A DNA stretch of 13,385 nt from a bacterium (GTDB taxonomy: Bacteria; Actinomycetota; Humimicrobiia; Humimicrobiales; Humimicrobiaceae). Made by a program: the position numbers and the translations under genes. The notes below the pieces were generated by a model. That model saw only the letters and a list, made by a program, of their open reading frames with translations. It made no database searches and was not told the origin of the DNA. The stretch spans positions 1-13,385 of the forward strand of contig JAUWQC010000013.1 in assembly GCA_030611285.1 (NCBI GenBank), in the 5' to 3' direction. Shown piece after piece: positions 7,452 to 13,385 of the stretch; the first letter of the stretch is position 1, and each line of letters begins with the position of its first letter.

Positions 7452-8285
7452 TTATATAATAATACTAGCTTCATTTAAGATTTTAGATGCTCTTGATTGT
7501 CTTACCGAGATTAATTCAGCTAGACTATCCATCTTGTAACTGCCCAGTTCTTTTGCCAGTACAATATCGGAATCAAATAATATATCCCTTTGTTTTTCAG
7601 TAATTGTGGAGAGAATACTTATGGGATAAAGTTTCTTTGTTTCAATAAAGTACTCTAAGTTTTTTACCTCCGGATGATGCCAGGCTAGAATTTTCAAGTT
7701 TACACAACCAGCATATTTTATAGCATCAGATGTACATTTGGTATTAGTAACCAGCCAGGCCTCAAAACGGGTATTATTGTTATTATCTTTTTCCCTGCAA
7801 GCTTTTTCTATGTCCAGAAATCTGCTATGAATATAAAGGGCAGTTTTTATGTCGGATTTTATTCCCAGTGAATTATGGTACTTACACTCTATCAGGCAAA
7901 CCTGGTTTTCTTTTTTTGCAACAACATCAACTTCATGATTCACGCAATGACCATTTAAAATTTGCCCTACCTCAGTAATAAAACCATATTCTCTTAAAAT
8001 CTTTGCTATGTATTTTTCGAATACAAATCCTTCCGGTCCCATATCCATGATGGCTCTTTTTAAGGAATACTTTAGGGCTACTCTGGGTTCCAGCACTCTC
8101 AGATGGCTCAGAGCCCTGTGATATATTTCATCGGTGCTCATATTATCTTTTACTTTTTTATTTATTGTTTTAGTAGCTACTGTTGCAATTTCAGGGGAAG
8201 CTCCGGCTTTTATAAAAGAGGAGCTTATTTTTCCCTCATCGTATGGTTCTATTTTGCCGTTGGCTTTGATAATATTTTTTTTCAT
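7452..8285 (-). CDS. ATP-cone domain fused to a PD-(D/E)XK (Mrr-like) nuclease
   Basis: Residues 1 to about 88 of the 277-residue product form an ATP-cone, the nucleotide-sensing domain known from NrdR and ribonucleotide reductases (KANGKIEPYDEGKI, then a helical part ending RVALKYSLKRAI). Residues from about 88 to 200 look like a restriction-endonuclease fold: Glu90 in the first helix, then VDVVAKK with Asp120, then LIECKYH with Glu133 and Lys135. This gives the D-x12-E-x-K core. TNTKCTSDAIKYA (181-193) matches the Mrr-type segment that follows. Residues from about 225 to 277 (TEKQRDILF...SRASKIL) may be a small helical DNA-binding domain. All catalytic residues are present, so it is probably an active nuclease controlled by ATP or dATP. 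No methyltransferase or other defence gene is beside it. The target is unknown. Confidence 0.85.
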   Translation of the reverse strand: MKKNIIKANGKIEPYDEGKISSSFIKAGASPEIATVATKTINKKVKDNMSTDEIYHRALSHLRVLEPRVALKYSLKRAIMDMGPEGFVFEKYIAKILREYGFITEVGQILNGHCVNHEVDVVAKKENQVCLIECKYHNSLGIKSDIKTALYIHSRFLDIEKACREKDNNNNTRFEAWLVTNTKCTSDAIKYAGCVNLKILAWHHPEVKNLEYFIETKKLYPISILSTITEKQRDILFDSDIVLAKELGSYKMDSLAELISVRQSRASKILNEASIII

Positions 8286-8363
8286 AAGTCTTTATAATTA
8301 TATTTTTTAAAGTTACATTATAACATTTTTTTAAAGTAGATTACTGTTGTCCTGAATAAAATT

Positions 8364-8389
8364 TTTCAATATATAGTGATCTATTGAAA
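8364..8389. repeat. Inverted repeat between divergent genes
   Basis: TTTCAATA at 8364-8371 and TATTGAAA at 8382-8389 form a perfect 8-bp inverted repeat with a 10-base spacer. They lie in the divergent spacer between the nuclease gene and the L,D-transpeptidase gene. The size fits a dimeric-regulator operator. No T-run follows, so it is not a terminator. Chance is possible in AT-rich DNA. Confidence 0.35.
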
Positions 8390-8528
8390 TATAAAATGGG
8401 TAATTTTAGAATAATTAATACTATTAAAAGCAGTGAATTAAAAATCTTAGCAGTTAGAGTCAGACACCGGGGGATGTTTATGATGATATTTTATTTTAAA
8501 TTTTGCTTTCATAAAATCTGATAAATAT

Positions 8529-8534
8529 TATAAT
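8529..8534 (+). promoter_or_regulatory. Possible -10 box of the L,D-transpeptidase gene
   Basis: A TATAAT hexamer lies about 45-50 bp before the TTG start at 8579. A TTGCTT lies 20 bp upstream, longer than the usual 17-bp spacer. Elsewhere 8286-8578 is AT-rich, and I see only the inverted repeat at 8364-8389. Confidence 0.3.
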
Positions 8535-8578
8535 AGTTTTATACTTTTATTTTTTATATAAATTTACGGGGAAAATAG

Positions 8579-9373
8579 TTGTTTAAATTTTTAAAAAAGT
8601 GGATAGGTTCAATAATAACAGTAATTCTTGTCCTCTTAATTCTAGTCTTTGCTGGTAAGATGATTATATTCCCGGCAGATAATTTAGAAGCTGCGCAAAA
8701 GCAATCAGAAACTAATGAAGTTGATAATATGAATAATCCGACGGACAATAATGAAGGTTATAATAAAGCTTATTTTACTGAAACAAATAATTCAGATTTT
8801 TCATATGGAGTTACTGTTAAAAGCATTTCTGAAGAGGATGGTAGTATGGATAATTTAGCGGAAGGATCCGAAGAAGATGAAGATACCTTTAAAGAAGAAG
8901 CTGGAGAGGAGCAGGGATCAGCAGCGGTAGAAGAAATAAAAGATGAACATAATTATCCTGGTCCAATTAAAGAGCAAAATATTGATTTTAATAGTAGCAA
9001 TGATTTTAGGATTGAAGTAGATTTAACCAAACAAAAGGTTTTTGTGTATTACAAGGATAATATGATAAAGGAAATGATCTGTTCTGGAGGAGCTGACCAG
9101 TCCCCAACTCCATTAGGAGAGTTTGAAACCTCTGATAAAATTAAGTATTCATGGGTAGAAAGGTTTAATGTAGGAGCTTTTTACTGGACAAGGTTTTACA
9201 AAACATATCTTTTCCACAGTGTCCCTTATGATGAAAAAAAAGAGATGATTATAGAGGAATATGAAAAACTTGGAAGTCCCGTAAGTCACGGATGTATTAG
9301 GCTGAAGTTAGAAGAAGCAAAATGGTTATACGAAAAGCTTCCATCAGGTGTAAAAGTAATAATACACAAATGA
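8579..9373 (+). CDS. Membrane-anchored L,D-transpeptidase (YkuD domain)
   Basis: The 264-residue product crosslinks peptidoglycan through 3-3 bonds or attaches proteins to it, outside the membrane. A short basic N-terminus (FKFLKKW) and a hydrophobic helix at about 9-31 form an uncleaved anchor. Residues from about 35 to 135 are a low-complexity, Asp/Glu/Asn-rich linker. Residues from about 140 to 264 are the YkuD catalytic domain: DLTKQKVFVYY at its start, PTPLGEF, the His in YLFHSVPY, and the active-site motif SHGCIR with Cys239. The motif is complete, so it should be active. The TTG start is preceded by ACGGGGAAAA and gives the membrane anchor directly. Short YkuD proteins with no LysM or other wall-binding domain are common. 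Confidence 0.92.
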   Translation: MFKFLKKWIGSIITVILVLLILVFAGKMIIFPADNLEAAQKQSETNEVDNMNNPTDNNEGYNKAYFTETNNSDFSYGVTVKSISEEDGSMDNLAEGSEEDEDTFKEEAGEEQGSAAVEEIKDEHNYPGPIKEQNIDFNSSNDFRIEVDLTKQKVFVYYKDNMIKEMICSGGADQSPTPLGEFETSDKIKYSWVERFNVGAFYWTRFYKTYLFHSVPYDEKKEMIIEEYEKLGSPVSHGCIRLKLEEAKWLYEKLPSGVKVIIHK

Positions 9374-9379
9374 AAATAA

Positions 9380-9472
9380 ATACCAATTGTTGCTTCATGC
9401 GCTTACCCTGTGAAAGATAATCTGAAAGGTATGCTGAAGGCAAAACCGAAACAGATTATTATTGGAAATTAG
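9380..9472 (+). other. Short open fragment, possible gene remnant
   Basis: A frame bounded by stops at 9377-9379 and 9470-9472 reads IPIVASCAYPVKDNLKGM then LKAKPKQIIIGN. It looks protein-like, but it has no good start (first ATG at 9431) and no ribosome-binding site. I recognise no family. It may be a remnant or chance. Confidence 0.2.
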
Positions 9473-9537
9473 CTAAAGGAATTTATAAATAATATAATCA
9501 GAAGTGAAATTAGCGTCGAATAGTAATCTTTTAAGTG

Positions 9538-9554
9538 TTGGTAAACAGAACCAA
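9538..9554 (+). repeat. Small hairpin just upstream of the yggS ribosome-binding site
   Basis: TTGGT (9538-9542) and ACCAA (9550-9554) form a 5-bp stem with a 7-base loop, immediately before ATAGGAG at 9557-9563. It is too short to call a regulator. Confidence 0.2.
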
Positions 9555-9575
9555 TGATAGGAGAACAAATTAAGA

Positions 9576-10250
9576 ATGGGTATAAAAGAAAATTACCAAA
9601 TGATTAAAGAAAAAATTCCAGAGGACGTAACAGTAGTTTTAGCAGCTAAGGCCAGGTCAGCAGAAGAAGTTATAGAAGCAATAGATGCAGGGGCTACTGA
9701 CATAGGAGAAAATTATGTTCAGGAAGCAGAAAAAATATATAAGCAGTTGGGTAGCAGAGCAAGAGAAATTACGTGGCATCTGATTGGTGCTCTGCAGAAG
9801 AACAAGATAAGAAAAGCTCTTCCAATTTTTGATGTTATACAGACAATTGGTGATTACAAAATTGCTGAAGATATAAACAAGAGAGTTGAAGGAGTAGGGG
9901 GAAAAATAGTACCTGTTTACTTAGAAATAAACATTGGTAGCGAGATTACAAAATACGGCATAAAGCCGGAATATAAATATATTAAAGATTTAATCCAAAA
10001 AATATCTAATAACTTGGAAAACCTAAGGGTTGAAGGTCTGATGACAATGGGACCAAGATTTGGAGATCCTGAAAAAAGTAGACTATACTTCAGAAAAACG
10101 AGAGAGATATTTGACAAAATCAAAGCTCTTGATTTGCCCGGAGTTATTATGAAAACATTGTCTATGGGGATGTCGAATTCATATAGAGTAGCAATAGAAG
10201 AGGGGAGTAATATGATAAGAGTTGGTTCAGCAGTATTTGGAGAAAGATAG
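9576..10250 (+). CDS. yggS: YggS family PLP homeostasis protein
   Basis: The 224-residue product has the usual length of the YggS/PROSC/PLPBP family. These cytoplasmic single-domain TIM-barrel proteins bind pyridoxal 5'-phosphate and buffer its supply, with no known enzymatic activity. The PLP-lysine region reads VVLAAKAR with Lys25, where the family usually has VSKT. Other landmarks are GENYVQEA (44-51), WHLIGALQKNK (67-77; usually IGHLQ.NK), EINIGSE (117-123), GLMTMGP (154-160), LSMGMSN (195-201) and RVGSAVFGER (215-224). In many bacteria yggS sits by cell-division genes (sepF, ylmG); none is visible here. AGGAG lies about 12 bases before the ATG. The gene stands alone on the plus strand. 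Confidence 0.93.
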   Translation: MGIKENYQMIKEKIPEDVTVVLAAKARSAEEVIEAIDAGATDIGENYVQEAEKIYKQLGSRAREITWHLIGALQKNKIRKALPIFDVIQTIGDYKIAEDINKRVEGVGGKIVPVYLEINIGSEITKYGIKPEYKYIKDLIQKISNNLENLRVEGLMTMGPRFGDPEKSRLYFRKTREIFDKIKALDLPGVIMKTLSMGMSNSYRVAIEEGSNMIRVGSAVFGER

Positions 10251-10383
10251 TCCCACTATCAATTTTTTATTTCACTAAAATAAACTCCTTATGGTATTAA
10301 TTCCTGTAAAAAAGTACCGGAAGGATGTGTCACAATTTTAGTACTTGAAATAAACCAGTTATAATTGTAATCTTCTTTGTTGT
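10251..10383 (+). other. Spacer after yggS
   Basis: This is an AT-rich stretch without a terminator I could recognise. A 16-codon ATG frame starting MVLIPVKKYRKDV ends in a stop near 10340 and has no family match. Together with 10384-10610 it makes up the gap between yggS and the formate channel gene. Confidence 0.3.
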
Positions 10384-10596
10384 TTGTGTATCAGGTACTG
10401 TGCAGAAGTGAAAGGATATAACGCTATAGGATTTGTATGAAGTGGAATTAATAGAAAGGTTACTTTTATTCCTGATTCTGCTTATTTTAAATATTGTGAA
10501 AACTATATGGAATGTATGAATATATATCCTATGGGGTATTTCATTCCAATTATGGGATGGAGAGAGTTCCACAAATTAGTGATTAAAAATTATTAG
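10384..10596 (+). pseudogene. Interrupted small gene or candidate selenoprotein upstream of the formate channel
   Basis: One plus-strand frame is open from the stop at 10351-10353 to TAG 10594-10596, apart from a single TGA at 10438-10440. Before the TGA it reads CIRYCAEVKGYNAIGFV from a TTG at 10384 (GTG at 10408 is another possible start). After it come 51 codons beginning SGINRKVTFIPDSAYFKYCE and ending REFHKLVIKNY. The tail is rich in Tyr, Phe and Cys, and its stop overlaps the ribosome-binding site of the next gene, as operon genes often do. GGAAT (10444-10448) pairs with ATTCC (10468-10472) to enclose a loop AAAGGTTA whose GGT is 18-20 bases after the TGA, resembling a bacterial SECIS. 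I recognise no family. A decayed gene is at least as likely as selenocysteine. Confidence 0.35.
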
Positions 10597-10604
10597 GAGG
10601 AGGG
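10595..10604 (+). promoter_or_regulatory. Strong ribosome-binding site deciding the GTG start of the formate channel
   Basis: AGGAGGAGGG ends 6 bases before GTG 10611. It is the strongest Shine-Dalgarno in the window and overlaps the stop of the upstream open frame. Confidence 0.85.
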
Positions 10605-10610
10605 AAAATA

Positions 10611-11477
10611 GTGGCTGAACAAAGGTTTAATTTTGATGATTATTCACCTGCTGAAACGGAAAAAAAAGTAGTGGCAGCAAGTGCGGCCAAGGCAAAACTT
10701 AGTTTTTTAAGTTTATTTATGCTTTCTATTCTTGCCGGTGTCTTTATTGCTTTTGGAGCAGAATTTTGCACACTGGTAATCTTTGATTCCAACTTGAGCA
10801 TAGGTTTAACTAAATTATTGGGAGGAATTGCATTTTCTTTAGGACTTATACTGGTAGTAGTTGCCGGGGCAGAACTTTTTACAGGAAATAACATGGTTAT
10901 GATGGGATTTGCATCAGGAGTTGTAACCTACAAGCAACTGCTGAAAAATTGGTCTGTAAGCTATCTGGGTAATTTTTTAGGCTCGCTGGTTGTGGTTTTT
11001 CTTATGTTCTTTACGAACCTGTGGAAAATGGGTGATTATGCACTGGGAGCAAAGGCAGTACTGATTGCAGCCGATAAAGTAAACCTGACTTTTCTTGAAG
11101 CTTTCTCAAGAGGTATTCTATGCAATGTATTGGTTTGCCTGGCTATATGGCTATGTTTCAGCGCCAGAACTGTCGTAAGCAAGATTGCTGCCATTATCTT
11201 CCCAATAACAGCATTTGTAGCTTCCGGTTTTGAACATAGTATTGCTAATATGTATTTTATCCCTATAGGGATTTTATTAAAACAGAATGAAAGTGTTTCA
11301 AACGCAATACTCAAAATAGCTCCGGACGCAGCCCTGGAGAGGCTTAATGTTATAGGCTTTTTAGGTAACCTTCTGCCGGTTACGATTGGCAATATCATAG
11401 GTGGAGCTGTTATGGTTGGCTTAGCTTACTGGTTGGCAATTGCATTGCCTGAGAGATTGAAAAAGAAGAAACAGTAA
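10611..11477 (+). CDS. Formate/nitrite transporter (FNT) family channel, FocA-like
   Basis: The 288-residue product is a six-helix inner-membrane FNT protein, expected to form a pentamer that passes formate, nitrite or a related small anion. GAELFTGNN (86-94) places Thr91, and GFEHSIANMYFIP (206-218) places His209, at the same residue numbers as the pore residues of E. coli FocA. RGILCNVLVCLAIW (167-180) is the other family landmark. A basic tail (ERLKKKKQ) is cytoplasmic. The nearby fdhD favours formate over nitrite, but that is inference. Transport could be import for oxidation or export of fermentation product. The GTG start has an excellent ribosome-binding site. The gene is convergent with fdhD; the 49-bp gap has no clear terminator, only a short TTCTG/CAGAA palindrome. 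Confidence 0.92.
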   Translation: MAEQRFNFDDYSPAETEKKVVAASAAKAKLSFLSLFMLSILAGVFIAFGAEFCTLVIFDSNLSIGLTKLLGGIAFSLGLILVVVAGAELFTGNNMVMMGFASGVVTYKQLLKNWSVSYLGNFLGSLVVVFLMFFTNLWKMGDYALGAKAVLIAADKVNLTFLEAFSRGILCNVLVCLAIWLCFSARTVVSKIAAIIFPITAFVASGFEHSIANMYFIPIGILLKQNESVSNAILKIAPDAALERLNVIGFLGNLLPVTIGNIIGGAVMVGLAYWLAIALPERLKKKKQ

Positions 11478-11526
11478 CCTGTAAAAATTTTATTAATAAC
11501 TTCTGCCAGAACTATTCCTGTAAGAT

Positions 11527-12363
11527 TCACTTTAGTATCCTTCGTGGCCATGAATAAATATTAAACCTGCCACTTCTGGCGTAACCAATAACAGTTAGAT
11601 TTATTTTTTTTGCAAGGGCAGCAGCGCTAAAAGTCACAGAAGAATTCGTGACTATAATCGGAATTTGCATTCTACAGATTTTATAAATTACATCGATGCA
11701 CAGTCTTCCTGTGGTAAATATAATCTTATCTTCAGGGGGCAACTTTTTTATCAACATATAACCAGCAATTTTATCGATACAGTTATGTCTTCCAATATCC
11801 TCTGCAAGGTTTAATAAATTACCATCCTTATTAAATAAGGCAGCGCTGTGCAAGCCTCCAAATTCTTTTTTATATCTCTGCTTGCTTACAGTCTCCATAT
11901 TCAGGTTGAGTATAATATCAGATGAAACCATGAGATTGCTCTTTATTTTCTTCAAACCTTTTTCAAATATGAAATCGTCAATACTGCCGCATTCAAGTGA
12001 TATAAATCTTAAACTGTCTGAATGTCTGATTTTATCTTTATTTATTGCAGTAGTTACCTCGATTCTTGAAAACAGATCATTTCTGCTGATAATCTTACCA
12101 GTATCCTGGCGGCAAATCTTTAAAAGTTCTATATCTGAATAGTTTTCAATGTAACTGTTATTAACTAAATAACCAACTGTAAGTTCAATCAGACTAGCAG
12201 GTGAGCATGAAATTATTGAGATAGCATTGCCGTTTAAGGAAATTGTAAGAAGCAATTCAAAAGGGATAATGTCTATTAAGTCAGCCTTACCCGAAGAAGC
12301 TTTAATTTTTTCAATTTTAATTTTTTTACCTAATTTTGAAATTCTACCCTCTAATTTTTCCAT
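11527..12363 (-). CDS. fdhD: Formate dehydrogenase accessory sulfurtransferase FdhD
   Basis: The 278-residue product is the FdhD family protein that passes sulfur from a cysteine desulfurase to the molybdenum or tungsten bis-MGD cofactor before its insertion into formate dehydrogenase. Landmarks are PFELLLTISLNG (34-45), GGLHSAALF (169-177), EDIGRHNCIDK (188-198), TTGRLCIDVI (217-226) and VIGYARSGRFNIYSWPRRI (258-276). The family's loop usually carries CGxCG. Here it reads SLECGS (122-127), with only Cys125 kept and Ser122 at the first Cys position. That may change or simplify the sulfur relay. SSVTFSAAALAKK replaces the usual SAPTSLA-type stretch. An AAAGGAA site precedes the ATG, and a structured leader lies upstream. 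No formate dehydrogenase gene is within view. Confidence 0.9.
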   Translation of the reverse strand: MEKLEGRISKLGKKIKIEKIKASSGKADLIDIIPFELLLTISLNGNAISIISCSPASLIELTVGYLVNNSYIENYSDIELLKICRQDTGKIISRNDLFSRIEVTTAINKDKIRHSDSLRFISLECGSIDDFIFEKGLKKIKSNLMVSSDIILNLNMETVSKQRYKKEFGGLHSAALFNKDGNLLNLAEDIGRHNCIDKIAGYMLIKKLPPEDKIIFTTGRLCIDVIYKICRMQIPIIVTNSSVTFSAAALAKKINLTVIGYARSGRFNIYSWPRRILK

Positions 12364-12435
12364 ACTTTCGCAATTCCTTTAGAGAAAATAAGCCCGGTTG
12401 CTCTTTGTTCTTCTTTTTGTGATCTTTAACATGCT

Positions 12436-12539
12436 GTTTCTACCAGGGGTTCGCAGGCAATGGAAATGTTACATACACTTAAATGCTTATACTAACAAGC
12501 ATACTTAGCCAGTCGTCCCGGAGATGCCGGGATAGGAAC
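12436..12539 (-). promoter_or_regulatory. Structured leader RNA of fdhD, candidate molybdenum/tungsten-cofactor riboswitch
   Basis: Read on the minus strand, GTTCCTATC (12539-12531) pairs with GGTAGAAAC (12444-12436) as a 9-position helix with one mismatch and one G-U pair. Inside are a CCGG-CATCT-CCGG hairpin (12530-12518, extendable to TCCCGG/CCGGGA), then ACGACTGGC, an ATGCTT/AAGCAT hairpin with loop GTTAGTAT, and the string TTTCCATTGCCTGCGAACC. From memory, GCCTGCGAA with TTCC before it and ACGAC after the first hairpin resemble the Moco RNA motif. That motif controls molybdopterin and tungstopterin genes, which fits fdhD 72 bases downstream. I could not compare it with the covariance model. 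That it is a structured leader is fairly secure; the ligand is inference. Confidence 0.55.
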
Positions 12540-12646
12540 TTTAATATTTCCTACTATATTGATTATGAAGAAAATATATCACAATTTGTACGACACTTTA
12601 AGGTTGACATGAAACTATAGCCTTTATTCCTTCAAATTACCTGTCC
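12540..12646 (-). other. Spacer and probable promoter region of fdhD
   Basis: This AT-rich stretch lies between the end of the membrane-protein gene and the fdhD leader. TATAGT and TATATT hexamers occur on the minus strand, but none has a good -35 partner. No T-run terminator is visible after the membrane-protein gene. Confidence 0.3.
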
Positions 12647-13282
12647 TTATCTAAAGAGTATTATCACCATAATCCAACAAGTTGCAGCGGCTATAGAGCC
12701 CACAGAATAGTATTGTCTGCTTCTAAGGAAAGAGACCCCAAGCTGTTTTACCGAGGCTGCAGCGGGAAAAACTACCCCTCCTATCAATCCAGCCACAAGA
12801 CCCTTGGATAAAATAGTAGGAATAAAAACAGCCAGATCACCGAACTGTAGTTTAGCATTTGGAAAGAATAAAGGAGTAACAACCTGACCCATAACATGGG
12901 CGATAGTAAGACAAGCATAAGCAGTAACTATACCTGCACATACCTTAATACCAATACTTTCTGCTTTTTCTATATCCGGAGAGAAGGTAAACCAGACTAG
13001 TTCAAAGACAGCTCCCTCGACGACAAGGGCTATAGCCGAACAAATTACGCATCCTCCTAATGGATTGACAGCCAACAGAGCTGCCGCTATAAGCCCCATT
13101 CCTGCCTGCATACCTTTTTGATTATATATAAATCTCGAGGCTGTCATCAGTCCCAGAGCTACAACTCCAGTCATCACTCTTCCCGGAAGATAACTTCCCA
13201 GGACACACTCTAATAAACCCCAGATAGAACCAAAAATCACTACTCCCAATAATATCTTTTTTTTATTCATTTTTTTATTCAT
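12647..13282 (-). CDS. Unrecognised multi-pass membrane protein
   Basis: This 211-residue hydrophobic protein has about six or seven membrane segments, at roughly 10-28, 35-53, 58-80, 82-98, 112-135, 147-175 and 193-210. Conserved-looking stretches are SIWGLLECVLGSYLPGR (19-35), NPLGGCVICSAIALVVEGA (73-91) and LSKGLVAGLIGGVVFP (158-173). I do not recognise the family. Size and topology recall the S-components of ECF vitamin/metal importers, but I see no decisive motif. The first ATG is preferred over the second (MNKKMNKKK) because AAGGG lies 5 bases before it. That ATG overlaps the stop of the upstream gene (ATGA), so the two are coupled and probably functionally linked. fdhD lies downstream on the same strand after 283 bp. 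Confidence 0.75.
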   Translation of the reverse strand: MNKKMNKKKILLGVVIFGSIWGLLECVLGSYLPGRVMTGVVALGLMTASRFIYNQKGMQAGMGLIAAALLAVNPLGGCVICSAIALVVEGAVFELVWFTFSPDIEKAESIGIKVCAGIVTAYACLTIAHVMGQVVTPLFFPNAKLQFGDLAVFIPTILSKGLVAGLIGGVVFPAAASVKQLGVSFLRSRQYYSVGSIAAATCWIMVIILFR

Positions 13283-13385
13283 TTTTCCCTTATCTCTATC
13301 TTAGTTGTATTTTTTAGCCAATACTGTTTTGGTAAATCAGGGAGAATAACTCGTTTTTCACTGGTAAATATCCCCTCTTTAATAC
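13279..13385 (-). CDS. 3' end of an unrecognised gene (partial)
   Basis: The frame enters from the right edge and ends at TGA (13281-13279), which overlaps the ATG of the membrane-protein gene. The last 34 residues begin IKEGIFTSEKRVILPDLPKQ and end TTKIEIREK. This soluble-looking, charged C-terminus fits no family I can name from so little sequence. The ATGA overlap and continuous coding make it a real gene end. It should form an operon with the 211-residue membrane protein. Confidence 0.7.
   Translation of the reverse strand, partial: IKEGIFTSEKRVILPDLPKQYWLKNTTKIEIREK

Noticed and set aside
8458..8477. A GC-richer patch (GTCAGACACCGGGGGATG) as part of a tRNA or small RNA
   Set aside because: No cloverleaf arms or paired stems could be built around it.
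10330..10572. An 80-codon minus-strand frame opposite the interrupted plus-strand frame
   Set aside because: Its composition is unlike a protein family, it has no ribosome-binding site, and it is best explained as the shadow of the plus-strand frame.
12436..12539. The same leader as a ZTP (pfl) or cobalamin riboswitch
   Set aside because: The ACTGGC string recalls ZTP RNAs, but the 3' half lacks the CCGCCUGGGC-like strand I would expect. There is no B12-box-like GCCACTG. Moco fits the gene context better.

Overview
The window is AT-rich bacterial DNA. Gene bodies are mostly A/T at third positions and spacers are often very AT-rich. TTG and GTG starts are common (positions 5251, 6623, 8579, 10611), and ribosome-binding sites are often weak. 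An L,D-transpeptidase, a PLP-homeostasis protein, a formate channel and FdhD point to a free-living, probably anaerobic bacterium that uses formate. No rRNA, tRNA or marker gene fixes the lineage; an uncultured AT-rich anaerobe (for example the Atribacterota or OPB41-type lineages) is only a guess.

Layout, left to right. At 1-534 a GC-richer gene (minus strand) encodes a two-helix membrane protein with a cut-off YbjQ-like domain. Exact 15-bp direct repeats lie on either side of it. A DegV-family lipid-binding protein (854-1729, plus) follows. Next come three minus-strand genes: a Na/phosphate cotransporter with a PhoU-like tail (1822-3441), a LysE-type exporter (3655-4305) and a fumarylacetoacetate-hydrolase-family enzyme (4376-5041). 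On the plus strand are an FmdB-type zinc ribbon (5251-5457) and an overlapping two-gene ABC exporter (5631-7390). A minus-strand fusion of an ATP-cone with a PD-(D/E)XK nuclease (7452-8285) is divergent from an anchored L,D-transpeptidase (8579-9373), which is followed by a YggS-type PLP protein (9576-10250).

The right end (10251-13385) looks like a formate and molybdopterin-cofactor neighbourhood. It holds a FocA/NirC-family channel (10611-11477) and a convergent fdhD (11527-12363). Upstream of fdhD is a structured leader at about 12436-12539 that resembles a molybdenum/tungsten-cofactor riboswitch. Beyond it are an unrecognised membrane protein (12647-13282) and the coupled 3' end of another gene that runs off the window. 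No formate dehydrogenase catalytic subunit is present.

Two things deserve most attention. One is the fdhD leader RNA. The other is an open frame ending inside the focA-like ribosome-binding site, interrupted by a single TGA that is followed at the right distance by a SECIS-like hairpin. It is either a small selenoprotein gene or a decayed gene. I found no CRISPR array, insertion sequence, tRNA or convincing intrinsic terminator.
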